Assembly: GCA_027009095.1 (NCBI GenBank)
Contig: JALVDG010000200.1
Location: 1 to 11,182, forward strand
DNA length: 11,182 bases
DNA from: Thiotrichaceae bacterium
Lineage (GTDB): Bacteria > Pseudomonadota > Gammaproteobacteria > Thiotrichales > Thiotrichaceae
Direction of reading: 5' to 3'
Made by a program: the position numbers and the translations under genes. Each line of letters begins with the position of its first letter. Positions within the stretch are counted from its first letter, which is position 1. The notes below the pieces were generated by a model that was not told the DNA's origin, made no database searches, and saw nothing but the letters and a program-made list of their open reading frames with translations. Below are positions 1 through 8,700 of this stretch, piece after piece.

Positions 1-5
1 CAGGT

Positions 6-20
6 GCTCTTTTTTAGAGC
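6..20 (+). other. Small hairpin at the window start
   Basis: GCTCT (6-10) pairs perfectly with AGAGC (16-20) around a five-T loop, and an A/T-rich stretch follows. It probably lies just after rplA, which precedes rplJ in most bacteria, and could be a weak terminator or processing structure. The stem is only five pairs and no clean T-run follows, so its function is uncertain. No rplA coding end can be confirmed within the window. Confidence 0.25.
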
Positions 21-38
21 TTAATTATATTTTAAATA

Positions 39-174
39 GACCTGCGTAGGCGGCGTAGCCAAGTCAGTTTTTGTTTGGTAGCGTCGTTATTTTTTGCACT
101 ATAAGTGATCGTAATATTTCTTATGTGTTTGATTAACGGTGGTTTTTGCTACCGAAAATAGAGAGGTGGATGCT
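39..174 (+). promoter_or_regulatory. Candidate L10 autoregulatory mRNA leader upstream of rplJ
   Basis: This non-coding stretch immediately precedes rplJ and can fold into several local hairpins. GGC (49-51) pairs with GCC (58-60). CACT (97-100) pairs with AGTG (104-107) around ATA. The strongest is CGGTGG (137-142) with CTACCG (149-154), six pairs including one G-U around a six-base loop, ending seven bases before the purine-rich ribosome binding site. In gammaproteobacteria the L10-L7/L12 complex binds a structured leader at exactly this place and represses translation of rplJ-rplL. Position and structure fit that role, but I could not match the leader base by base, so the identity rests mainly on context. 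No convincing -35/-10 pair is seen here; the promoter may lie further upstream. Confidence 0.42.
162..170 (+). promoter_or_regulatory. Ribosome binding site fixing the GTG start of rplJ
   Basis: The stretch AGAGGTGGA contains a good Shine-Dalgarno core (GAGGTG, 163-168) six bases before the GTG at 175. The longer in-frame alternatives, GTG at 139 and GTG at 166, lie upstream of or inside this site and would add residues unlike any L10 N-terminus. Starting at 175 gives a protein beginning (V/M)ALTLADKKQIV, which aligns directly with the E. coli L10 start. Confidence 0.75.
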
Positions 175-702
175 GTGGCGTTAACTTTAGCGGACAAAAA
201 ACAAATTGTCTCTGATGTTGCTGCGGTAGCTGCAGATGCTCATTCCGCGGTTGCTGCTGAGTACCGTGGATTAACAGTAGATGAAATGACAGAGTTGCGT
301 GTGAAAGCACGTGAAACTGGTGTTTATTTACGAGTAGTAAAGAATAATTTGGCGAAAATTGCTCTTGCTGATACAGATTTTTCTTGTATGAGTGATGGCT
401 TTGTTGGTCCATTGGTTTTGGCTTTCTCTATGGAAGACCCAGGGTCAGCGGCTCGTTTGCTAAAAGACTTTGCTAAAGAGCATGACAAGTTGCAAGTTAA
501 GATGCTTTCCGTTGGTGGAGAGTTATTGGCTGCTTCTGATATTGATCGTCTGGCTAAGTTGCCTACACGTGATCAAGCTCTAGCTATTTTGGCTGGAACA
601 TTGAAGGCACCTGTAGAAAAGCTAGTTCGCACGATGAACGAAGTTCCAAGCAAATTTGTTCGTACTGTTGCTGCTGTACGTGATCAAAAAGAGGCTGCGT
701 AA
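175..702 (+). CDS. rplJ: 50S ribosomal protein L10
   Basis: Encodes L10 (175 residues; E. coli 165), which anchors L7/L12 dimers to 23S rRNA to form the ribosomal stalk that recruits translation GTPases. Recognisable family segments are the N-terminal ALTLADKKQIV, the core EYRGLTVDEMTELR, GVYLRVVKNNLAK, FVGPLVLAFSMEDPGSAARL, then IDRLAKLPTRDQALA. The C-terminal helix ends LVRTMNEVPSKFVRTVAAVRDQKEAA-like, and this helix is where L7/L12 dimers bind. The start is set at the GTG at 175 because of the well-spaced Shine-Dalgarno and the alignment; an upstream in-frame GTG at 139 falls inside a leader hairpin and is rejected. rplL follows after 91 bases, containing only a weak hairpin (TTAGC 738-742 with GCTAA 752-756), so the two are almost certainly cotranscribed. 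The L10-L7/L12 complex probably feeds back on the leader upstream. Confidence 0.97.
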   Translation: MALTLADKKQIVSDVAAVAADAHSAVAAEYRGLTVDEMTELRVKARETGVYLRVVKNNLAKIALADTDFSCMSDGFVGPLVLAFSMEDPGSAARLLKDFAKEHDKLQVKMLSVGGELLAASDIDRLAKLPTRDQALAILAGTLKAPVEKLVRTMNEVPSKFVRTVAAVRDQKEAA

Positions 703-793
703 GTCTCAACTTTTGTATCAATCAGAAAAACTTTTGCTTAGCATGTGCTGGGCTAAAATTAAATTAAACTGACTTAGGTTTTAGGAGAATATA

Positions 794-1174
794 ATGGCTG
801 TTTCTAAAGATGATATTCTAGAGGCAATTGCTAACATGAGTGTGATGGAGATTGTTGAACTAATCTCTGACATGGAAGAAAAATTTGGTGTTTCTGCGGC
901 GGCTGCTGTAGCTGCTGCCCCTGCTGCTGGTGGATCTGACGGCGGCGAAGCTGCTGCAGAAAAAGATGAGTTCGACGTAGTAATGACTGGCTTTGGTGAG
1001 AAGAAAATAGCGGTAATTAAAGTCGTTCGTGGAATTACAGGGCTTGGTCTTAAAGAAGCGAAAGCGATGACTGAGGGTGTACCTTCTGTTGTTAAAGAAG
1101 GGGTTTCTAAAGACGAGGCGGCAGATATTCAGAAGCAATTAGAAGATGCAGGTGCTACTGTCGAGTTGAAGTAA
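794..1174 (+). CDS. rplL: 50S ribosomal protein L7/L12
   Basis: Encodes the stalk protein L7/L12 (126 residues; E. coli 121), which is present as multiple dimers per ribosome and contacts EF-G, EF-Tu and other factors. The domain order is typical: an N-terminal dimerisation and L10-binding domain (about residues 1-33, with [20 protein letters not shown]), a flexible Ala/Gly-rich hinge (about 34-56), and a globular C-terminal domain ([20 protein letters not shown], then [12 protein letters not shown] and the end VELK). The hinge is slightly long and contains a GGSDGG stretch. AGGAGA (783-788) lies six bases before the ATG, a strong site that fits the need for more L7/L12 than L10. Residue 2 is Ala rather than the Ser that is acetylated in E. 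coli L7. An attenuator-like hairpin follows 39 bases after the stop. Confidence 0.98.
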   Translation: MAVSKDDILEAIANMSVMEIVELISDMEEKFGVSAAAAVAAAPAAGGSDGGEAAAEKDEFDVVMTGFGEKKIAVIKVVRGITGLGLKEAKAMTEGVPSVVKEGVSKDEAADIQKQLEDAGATVELK

Positions 1175-1185
1175 TACGTGCTGAA

Positions 1186-1208
1186 ATTAGAGGTTTTAAT
1201 TTTCTAAT
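1186..1208 (+). other. Weak A/T-rich hairpin after rplL
   Basis: ATTAGA (1186-1191) pairs with TCTAAT (1203-1208), six perfect pairs around an 11-base loop. It sits between the rplL stop and the stronger attenuator stem at 1214. It has no T-run of its own and is low in G+C, so it may simply be a minor structural element of the spacer. Confidence 0.25.
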
Positions 1209-1213
1209 CTTTA

Positions 1214-1243
1214 GGCTGACGGTGTTTTCACTGTCGGCCTTTT
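1214..1243 (+). terminator. rplL-rpoB attenuator (partial intrinsic terminator)
   Basis: GGCTGACGGTG (1214-1224) pairs over all 11 positions with CACTGTCGGCC (1229-1239), with two G-U pairs, around a TTTT loop. It is followed by a short TTTT (1240-1243) that breaks into GTCGCTT. This is the strongest hairpin in the window. In E. coli an attenuator at the same place lets only a fraction of transcripts continue from rplL into rpoB. The short T-tract here fits partial rather than complete termination. The degree of readthrough is inferred, not visible. Confidence 0.7.
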
Positions 1244-1246
1244 GTC

Positions 1247-1330
1247 GCTTAATAGCATTGCAGGTAAAGCTATTAAAGCATTTTAGAGAGTTTCTGTTTA
1301 AGATGCTTGGTTTTTTAACTAGGCATTTTA
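1247..1330 (+). other. Chain of three hairpins, the last two mutually exclusive, in the rplL-rpoB spacer
   Basis: Three stems can form in series. A: GCTTAATAGC (1247-1256) with GCTATTAAAGC (1269-1279), ten pairs and one bulged A. B: AAGCATTTTAGA (1276-1287) with the strand 1297-1308, twelve pairs including two G-U. C: TAAGATGCTTGG (1299-1310) with CTAGGCATTTTA (1319-1330), twelve pairs including three G-U. B and C share 1299-1308, so they exclude each other; A and B share only 1276-1279. The segments AAGCATTTTA (1276-1285) and AGGCATTTTA (1321-1330) are near-identical and compete for the same partner. In E. coli the equivalent spacer holds an RNase III processing site. A processing or RNA-switch role here is inference only, and the A/T-rich stems are not very stable. 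Confidence 0.4.
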
Positions 1331-1347
1331 ATCAGTTGCTCCCTTGC

Positions 1348-1368
1348 GGGATATAATCAAATTATCCC
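1348..1368 (+). promoter_or_regulatory. Inverted repeat containing a consensus -10 hexamer before rpoB
   Basis: A perfect TATAAT occurs at 1352-1357. With an 18-base spacer the -35 would be TTAATC (1328-1333), a weak match, and there is no TG extension, so promoter activity is doubtful. The hexamer overlaps the inverted repeat GGGATA (1348-1353) and TATCCC (1363-1368). The same GGG can also pair with TCCC at 1340-1343. A minor internal rpoBC promoter is possible, but structure alone could explain the bases. The rest of the spacer (1369-1436) shows nothing I can assign. Confidence 0.25.
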
Positions 1369-1450
1369 CTATTGTTCATTAAAGACATGCTTTATTTTCG
1401 ATAAGCGGTTCTTTTATGAAAAAATACCGTTGTTTAGACGAGGAAACACG

Positions 1451-4400
1451 ATGGCTCTTTCTTTTACTGATAAGAAGCGTATCCGTAAGGATTTTGGTAA
1501 ACGTCCACAGGCTTTAGATATCCCCAACCTGCTGGAGATTCAGTTAGCATCATTTCGTCAATATTTGCAAACAAATATTCCTTTGAAAGATCGAGAAAAT
1601 AAAGGTCTTCATGGTGCTTTTATGTCGGTTTTTCCAATTGTTAGTTACTCTGGTTTTGTTCAGCTTGAATATGTAGATTATAACATTGCCCCTCCTGTCT
1701 TTGATGTAAGAGAATGTCAACTGCGTGGATTAACCTATGCATCATCTTTGCGTGCTACCTTGCGTTTGGTTATTTACGATAAAGATGCACCTAAAAAGAC
1801 TAAGGTAGTTAAAGACATAAAAGAACAAGATGTCTATCTTGGTGAAATGCCTTTAATGACGGATAGAGGTTCTTTTGTTATTAATGGTACTGAGCGAGTT
1901 ATTGTGTCTCAGTTACACCGTTCTCCAGGTGTCTTCTTTGATCATGATAAAGGTAAGTCTAATACGGTTGGTAAACTATTGCACAATGCGCGTGTTATTC
2001 CTTATCGAGGTTCATGGTTGGACTTTGAGTTTGATGTTAAAGACAATGTATTTGTGCGTATTGACCGTCGCCGTAAACTACCTTCAACAGTATTGCTTCG
2101 TGCTTTGGGAATGAATACAGAAGAAATTCTTGATTTCTTCTTTGATGCTGTGGCTGTAACATTGACTGATACTGGTATTCAGATGGCTTTAGAGCCTGAT
2201 CGCTTGCGAGGTGAGCTAGCATCTTTCGATATAAGTATTGATGGAAAGTTGTTAGTAGAATCGGGTCGTAGAATAACGGCAAAGCACGTGCGTTTACTCA
2301 ATAAAGCAAACTTAGAAAGCCTTTCTGTACCTGAAGACTATATGTATGGGAAAGTTCTAGCCTCTAATGTGATTGATAAATCAACGGGCGAGTTGTTGGC
2401 TGCGGCAAATGCAGAACTAACGGAAGAGCTACTAGAATACTTGCGTAGTAATGGTGTTACTAATTTCGATGTCATTTATACAAATGAATTGGATTGCGGT
2501 GCTTTTATTTCAAATACACTAAATCTTGACTCTACAGAGACTCCTTTGGATGCTCAGATTGAAATATATCGAATGATGCGTCCTGGTGAGCCACCAACAA
2601 AAGAATCTGCTGAAAATTTATTCCATAACCTTTTCTTTTCCGAAGAGCGATACGATTTATCTGCGGTGGGTCGCATGAAGTTCAATCGGCGTGTTGAATA
2701 TTCTTCAGAGACTGGACCGGCTATATTGTTTGATCTTGATTATTTAAGTCAACGTACAGATGCGGCTTCAAAAGCTCTAGTTGAAGAGTATGGAGAGCAA
2801 TATGCAGCACTTAAAGAGGAGGGTAAGGCTTCCTCTGATATTGTCAATGTACTAAAAACGCTCATCGAAATCCGCAATGGTAATGGTGTAGTGGATGATA
2901 TCGATCACCTAGGAAATCGTCGCGTAAGAAGTGTTGGCGAAATGGCTGAAAATGCATTTCGTATCGGCTTAGTTCGTGTAGAGCGTGCGGTTAAAGAACG
3001 TTTGACCGTTGCTGAAAGTGAAGGTTTGATGCCTCAAGATATGGTGAATGCAAAGCCTGTTTCTGCTGCAGTAAAAGAATTTTTTGGCTCAAGCCAGCTA
3101 TCACAGTTTATGGATCAAAACAATCCTTTATCAGAAGTCACTCATAAACGTCGTATTTCTGCCTTAGGTCCTGGTGGTCTAACTAGAGAGCGTGCAGGCT
3201 TTGAAGTTCGAGACGTTCATCCAACGCATTACGGGCGTGTATGCCCTATCGAAACACCTGAAGGACCAAATATTGGGTTGATTAATTCACTAGCAGTATT
3301 TGCAAAAACAAATGATTATGGTTTTCTGGAAACACCTTATCGGCGGGTCATAGATGGCGTAGTTACTGATGAGATTCATTACTTGTCTGCTATTGAGGAG
3401 TCTCGTTATGTTATTGCACAGGCGAGTGCTGCCTTAGATGAAAACGGTCGCTTTACTGAGGAGCTGGTATCAGCTCGCGAATTAAATGAATTTATGGTCT
3501 CAAGCCCCGATAGAATTCAATACATGGATGTTTCTCCCAAGCAAATAGTATCAGTTGCAGCATCATTGATTCCATTTCTAGAGCATGATGATGCAAACCG
3601 AGCTTTGATGGGATCAAACATGCAGCGTCAAGCTGTACCCTGTTTGCGTGCAGACACTCCTGTAACAGGTACAGGTATGGAGCGTATCGTTGCAGTTGAC
3701 TCTGGTACCGCGGTAGTCGCAAAGCATGGTGGTGTGATTGACTTCGTTGATGCGAGTCGTATCGTTGTTCGTGTAAATGATGATGAAGCTCAAGAAGGCG
3801 GAGTAGATATATATAACCTTCTTAAGTATGCGCGTTCAAACCAAAACACTTGCATGAATCAGCGTCCTATTGTTAAACCTGGTGATGTGATTGCTCGTGG
3901 TGATGTGCTTGCAGATGGTTCATCAACCGATCTCGGTGATTTAGCATTAGGGCAAAATATGAAAATAGCCTTTATGCCTTGGAATGGATACAACTATGAA
4001 GACTCTATTCTCATTTCCGAGCGTGTTGTTGATGAAGATAGATTTACCTCGATACATATAGAAGAGGTAACATGTTTAGCGCGTGATACTAAGCTAGGTG
4101 CGGAGGAGATTACTCCTGATATTCCTAATGTAAGCGAAAGCTTACTGTCAAAGTTAGATGAAGCAGGAATTATTCAAGTGGGTGCTTCTGTTAAGCCAGG
4201 TGATATTTTAGTTGGTAAAGTAACCCCAAAAGGAGAAACACAACTTACCCCAGAGGAAAAACTGTTACGTGCAATTTTTGGTGAGAAGGCTTCCGATGTT
4301 AAAGACACCTCTGCACGCGTTAAATCAAGCACCTACGGTACGGTTATTGATGTTCGAGTTATCACTCGTGATGGTGTAGAAAAAGATTCGCGTGCCTTGG

Positions 4401-5626
4401 CTATTGAAGAGCAGCAGCTGGCAAGTGTACGTAATGATTTACGTGATGAGCTGCGTTTATTTGAAAAAGATGTTTATGAGCGTGTCGAAGCAGCAATATT
4501 AAATAAGGTCGTTGATGGTGGTCCAGCAGGCATTAAGCCAGGTGGAAAAGTAACAAAAGCATATCTTGATGAATTAGATCGTAAAGATTGGTTTGACCTT
4601 CGTATGCGTAATGAAGAGGTCAATAGTCAATTAGAGAGTTTACGTATATCTCTCAAAGAGAAAAAAGCGTATTACGAAGACTACTTACAAAAACAAAAAG
4701 ATAAAATTATATCAGGTGGTGATCTAGCACCTGGTGTGCTGAAGATGATCAAGGTATTTGTCGCTGTTAAGCGTCGCATGCAGCCAGGTGATAAAATGGC
4801 AGGTCGTCATGGAAACAAAGGTGTGGTTTCACGCATAGTTCCTATAGAAGATATGCCACATACTGCCGATGGAGAGCCAGTCGATATCGTGCTTAACCCG
4901 CTTGGTGTTCCATCTCGAATGAATGTTGGTCAGGTACTTGAAACTCATCTGGGCTGGGCTGCTAAAGGCTTGGGTGAAAAAATTGGTCGAATGATCGATG
5001 CTAAGGTTAAGGTTGATGAGTTACGTCAATTTATCACTGAGATTTATAGTACAGGAGGAAATCCTGAGCAGGGTGATCTTAGTGAAATGACGGATGCAGA
5101 AATTGTTGATATGGCTGCCAACTTACGTCGTGGCGTGCCAATGGCAACTCAGGTATTTGATGGTGCCACTGAAGATGAAATAAAAGCAATGCTAAGACTT
5201 GCCGATTTGCCTGAGTCAGGACAAATTCAGTTGTACGATGGTCGTACAGGTGAAGCATTTGAGCGTCATGTGACGGTTGGTTATATGCATATGCTTAAGT
5301 TGAATCACTTAGTTGATGATAAAATGCATGCACGTTCAACAGGTCCTTATAGTTTGGTTACTCAACAGCCGTTAGGTGGTAAGGCTATGTTCGGTGGTCA
5401 GCGCTTTGGGGAGATGGAGGTATGGGCACTTGAGGCCTACGGTGCTGCATATACGCTTCAAGAAATGTTAACGGTTAAATCAGATGATGTTGTTGGTCGT
5501 AATCGTATGTATAAAAATATTGTAGATGGAAATCATCATATGGAGGCAGGTATGCCAGAATCATTTAATGTGCTGATGAAGGAAATCCGATCGCTCTGTA
5601 TTAATATCGAACTTGAAAGAGACTGA
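1451..5626 (+). CDS. rpoB: DNA-directed RNA polymerase subunit beta
   Basis: Encodes the beta subunit (1391 residues; E. coli 1342), which with beta' forms the catalytic cleft of RNA polymerase. The start [20 protein letters not shown] matches the family. GAGGAAA (1440-1446) lies just upstream; an in-frame TTG at 1430 is rejected. The rifampicin region is at residues 548-572 ([11 protein letters not shown], then [13 protein letters not shown]). The residues equivalent to E. coli D516, H526 and S531 are D555, H565 and S570, all wild type, which predicts rifampicin sensitivity. The active-site lysines equivalent to K1065 and K1073 are K1115 and K1123 ([12 protein letters not shown]). The C-terminal switch and clamp segment ([35 protein letters not shown]) is complete. 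An extra segment of about 33 residues over E. coli lies near residues 425-463. rpoC follows after 74 bases with no terminator. Confidence 0.99.
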   Translation: MALSFTDKKRIRKDFGKRPQALDIPNLLEIQLASFRQYLQTNIPLKDRENKGLHGAFMSVFPIVSYSGFVQLEYVDYNIAPPVFDVRECQLRGLTYASSLRATLRLVIYDKDAPKKTKVVKDIKEQDVYLGEMPLMTDRGSFVINGTERVIVSQLHRSPGVFFDHDKGKSNTVGKLLHNARVIPYRGSWLDFEFDVKDNVFVRIDRRRKLPSTVLLRALGMNTEEILDFFFDAVAVTLTDTGIQMALEPDRLRGELASFDISIDGKLLVESGRRITAKHVRLLNKANLESLSVPEDYMYGKVLASNVIDKSTGELLAAANAELTEELLEYLRSNGVTNFDVIYTNELDCGAFISNTLNLDSTETPLDAQIEIYRMMRPGEPPTKESAENLFHNLFFSEERYDLSAVGRMKFNRRVEYSSETGPAILFDLDYLSQRTDAASKALVEEYGEQYAALKEEGKASSDIVNVLKTLIEIRNGNGVVDDIDHLGNRRVRSVGEMAENAFRIGLVRVERAVKERLTVAESEGLMPQDMVNAKPVSAAVKEFFGSSQLSQFMDQNNPLSEVTHKRRISALGPGGLTRERAGFEVRDVHPTHYGRVCPIETPEGPNIGLINSLAVFAKTNDYGFLETPYRRVIDGVVTDEIHYLSAIEESRYVIAQASAALDENGRFTEELVSARELNEFMVSSPDRIQYMDVSPKQIVSVAASLIPFLEHDDANRALMGSNMQRQAVPCLRADTPVTGTGMERIVAVDSGTAVVAKHGGVIDFVDASRIVVRVNDDEAQEGGVDIYNLLKYARSNQNTCMNQRPIVKPGDVIARGDVLADGSSTDLGDLALGQNMKIAFMPWNGYNYEDSILISERVVDEDRFTSIHIEEVTCLARDTKLGAEEITPDIPNVSESLLSKLDEAGIIQVGASVKPGDILVGKVTPKGETQLTPEEKLLRAIFGEKASDVKDTSARVKSSTYGTVIDVRVITRDGVEKDSRALAIEEQQLASVRNDLRDELRLFEKDVYERVEAAILNKVVDGGPAGIKPGGKVTKAYLDELDRKDWFDLRMRNEEVNSQLESLRISLKEKKAYYEDYLQKQKDKIISGGDLAPGVLKMIKVFVAVKRRMQPGDKMAGRHGNKGVVSRIVPIEDMPHTADGEPVDIVLNPLGVPSRMNVGQVLETHLGWAAKGLGEKIGRMIDAKVKVDELRQFITEIYSTGGNPEQGDLSEMTDAEIVDMAANLRRGVPMATQVFDGATEDEIKAMLRLADLPESGQIQLYDGRTGEAFERHVTVGYMHMLKLNHLVDDKMHARSTGPYSLVTQQPLGGKAMFGGQRFGEMEVWALEAYGAAYTLQEMLTVKSDDVVGRNRMYKNIVDGNHHMEAGMPESFNVLMKEIRSLCINIELERD

Positions 5627-5700
5627 GTTTAACTTTTTAAGTGTTCTTCGTAGTTGTGGAGTTATATCTCAGTTAGTAGTGAATAAGTAAAGGCAATAGC

Positions 5701-8700
5701 ATGAAAGATTTATTAAATATCTTTAAACAGCAGAAAGAAGTAGAAGAGTTTGATGCAATCAGAATTGGTTTAGCATCACCTGAAACCATTAGATCATGGT
5801 CTTATGGTGAAGTGAAAAAGCCAGAGACGATTAACTACCGTACCTTTAAGCCTGAGCGTGATGGTTTATTTTGTGCCAAAGTATTTGGTCCTGTAAAAGA
5901 CTACGAATGTCTCTGTGGAAAATATAAGCGTTTAAAGCATCGTGGTGTTGTTTGTGAAAAATGTGGTGTAGAAGTTACGCAAACTAAAGTGCGTCGAGAC
6001 CGTATGGCGCATATTGACTTGGCTTGTCCTGTTGCACATATTTGGTTTTTAAAGTCACTACCATCAAGAATTGGCTTGTTTTTAGATATGACACTGCGTG
6101 ATATTGAGCGTGTGTTGTACTTTGAGGCTTATGTTGTTGTAGAGCCTGGTATGACGACATTGGAACGCGGCACATTATTGACAGATGAAGGCTACTTAGA
6201 AGCAATTGAAGAGTTCGGTGATGAGTTTGATGCAGGTATGGGAGCTGAGGCTGTTGTTCAGATGTTGCGTACCGTTGATCTTGAAGATGCATTACGTGCA
6301 TTGCGCGAAGAAGCCAATGGGACAAATTCTGAAACAAAACTAAAGCGTATTAGTAAGCGAATGAAGCTAATGGAAGCATTCATTACTTCAGGTAATAAAC
6401 CAGAGTGGATGATTCTAACTATCTTGCCAGTATTGCCGCCTGATTTACGTCCTTTGGTGCCTCTGGATGGAGGGCGTTTTGCTACATCTGATTTAAATGA
6501 TTTGTATCGCCGCGTCATTAATCGTAATAACCGTTTGCGTCGTTTATTGGATTTAAATGCTCCCGATATTATTGTGCGTAATGAAAAGCGTATGTTACAG
6601 GAATCTGTCGATGCGTTACTAGATAATGGTCGTCGTGGTAGGGCAATCACTGGTTCTAACAGAAGACCGCTAAAATCTCTCGCCGACATGATTAAAGGTA
6701 AGCAAGGTCGTTTCAGACAAAACCTTTTAGGAAAGCGTGTTGATTACTCTGGTCGTTCGGTTATCGTGGTGGGACCAACACTAAGATTGCATCAATGTGG
6801 TTTGCCGAAGAAGATGGCGTTAGAGCTATTTAAACCATTTGTATTCGGTAAGTTACAGCGCTTAGGTTTGGCGACAACAATTAAAGCGGCCAAAAAGTTG
6901 GTTGAGCGTGAAACGGCTGAGGTTTGGGATATTCTTGCAGATATCATTCATGAACATCCCATTATGCTTAATCGCGCGCCTACATTACATAGGCTAGGTG
7001 TTCAAGCGTTTGAACCAGTATTAATAGAAGGCAAGGCTATTCAGTTGCACCCATTGGTTTGTACAGCGTTTAATGCGGACTTCGATGGTGATCAGATGGC
7101 GGTGCATGTGCCTTTGTCATTAGAAGCGCAGACAGAAGCCCGTGTTTTGATGATGGCAACAAATAATATTCTTTCACCAGCAAACGGTGAGCCCATTATT
7201 GTTCCTTCACAAGATATTGTCCTTGGTTTGTATTATATGACGCGTGAAAGCATTAATGCGAAAGGTGAGGGGATGATATTTGCTGATCCTCAAGAAGCAA
7301 TGCGTGCTTATGAGACAGGTCAAGTATCGTTGCATGCAAAAGTTCAGGTTAGAATAAAAGAATCTTATTTCGATAAAAATGGCGAGTTAGTAGAAACAGA
7401 AGGTCGGGTTGAAACAACGGTTGGACGCTCGATTTTAGTATCTATTCTACCTAAAGGAATGCCTTTCTCGTTGGTTAATCAAGTTCTTAAAAAGAAAGCA
7501 ATTTCGAATTTAGTTAACGAAGCGTATAGAACAGTTGGTCTTAAAGAAACAGTTATGTTCGCTGATCATCTAATGTACACAGGTTACTATTATGCAACTC
7601 GTTCAGGTATCTCTTTCTGTGCGCAAGATATGGCTATTCCAAAAGAGAAAGCCATCATAGTGAGTCGCGCCGAGGAAGATGTAAGAGAAATCGAAGATCA
7701 GTATGCATCAGGCTTAGTAACTCAGGGTGAGCGTTACAATAAAGTAGTTGATATTTGGGCAAGAACCAATGATCAAGTAGCTAAGGCTATGATGGATGGC
7801 TTGGGTAAAGAAAATGTTGTCAATGCCAAAGGGGAAACAGTATCTCAAGACTCCTTTAACTCTATTTACATGATGGCTGACTCAGGTGCTCGTGGTTCAG
7901 CCGCCCAGATTCGCCAGTTAGCAGGTATGCGTGGTTTGATGGCGAAGCCAGATGGGTCAATTATCGAGACACCTATAATCTCTAACTTTAGAGAGGGTTT
8001 AAGTGTATTGCAGTACTTTATTTCAACGCATGGTGCTCGTAAAGGATTGGCAGATACAGCACTGAAAACTGCAAACTCAGGATATCTAACACGTCGTTTA
8101 GTTGATGTTGCCCAAGATATGGTGGTTCTTCTTGAGGATTGTGGGACAGAGGATGGTTTGTCTATGCGTCCAATTATCGAAGGTGGCGATGTTGTAGAGC
8201 CTCTTGGAGAGCGTGTACTGGGTCGAGTAACAGCTGTCGATGTGCTTAATCATAAAGGAGAAGTTGTTATTCCAGCAAAAACTCTTATGGATGAAGCTTG
8301 GGTTGCTAATCTTGATGAGCTAGGTGTTGATGAAATTTTAGTTAGATCAGCGGTAACGTGTGAGGCAGAGCATGGTGTTTGTGCACATTGTTACGGTCGT
8401 GATCTGGGGCGTGGGCATTTAGTCAATGTCGGAGAGGCTGTTGGTGTAATTGCTGCGCAATCGATTGGAGAGCCAGGAACTCAGTTAACCATGCGTACCT
8501 TCCATATTGGAGGGGCAGCGAGCAGAACTGCGGCAGCAAGTAATATTATTGTTAAGTCATCGGGTTCTGTTCGTATGACTAATATTAAAACAGTAAGGAA
8601 TAAAGAAGGTAGTCTTGTCGCTGTTTCTCGCTCAGGAGAATTAGCGGTTGTCGATGCGCAAGGTCGAGTTAAAGAAAAATATAAAATTCCATATGGTGCA

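Noticed and set aside
100..105. TATAAG as a -10 box for an rplJ promoter
   Set aside because: No acceptable -35 lies 15-19 bases upstream (the 17-base position reads GGTAGC), and the bases fall in a small CACT/AGTG hairpin.
139..174. Longer rplJ starting at the GTG at 139 (or GTG at 166)
   Set aside because: The extra residues match no L10 N-terminus, the upstream GTG lies in a leader hairpin with no ribosome binding site, and a good Shine-Dalgarno is placed exactly for the GTG at 175.
1430..1450. rpoB starting at the TTG at 1430
   Set aside because: The ATG at 1451 follows GAGGAAA at correct spacing and begins [15 protein letters not shown], as in the family. The TTG start would add seven unconserved residues and contain the ribosome binding site.
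1416..1517. Small 33-codon reading frame ([13 protein letters not shown]...) overlapping the rpoB start out of frame
   Set aside because: It has no ribosome binding site, and most of it lies within rpoB coding sequence in another frame. It is best explained as a chance open frame, not a leader peptide.
6258..6689. 143-codon open frame on the minus strand inside rpoC, and other minus-strand frames in rpoB, rpoC, rplJ and rplL
   Set aside because: All lie opposite highly conserved coding sequence, show no family resemblance or ribosome binding site, and are expected shadows of biased codon use.
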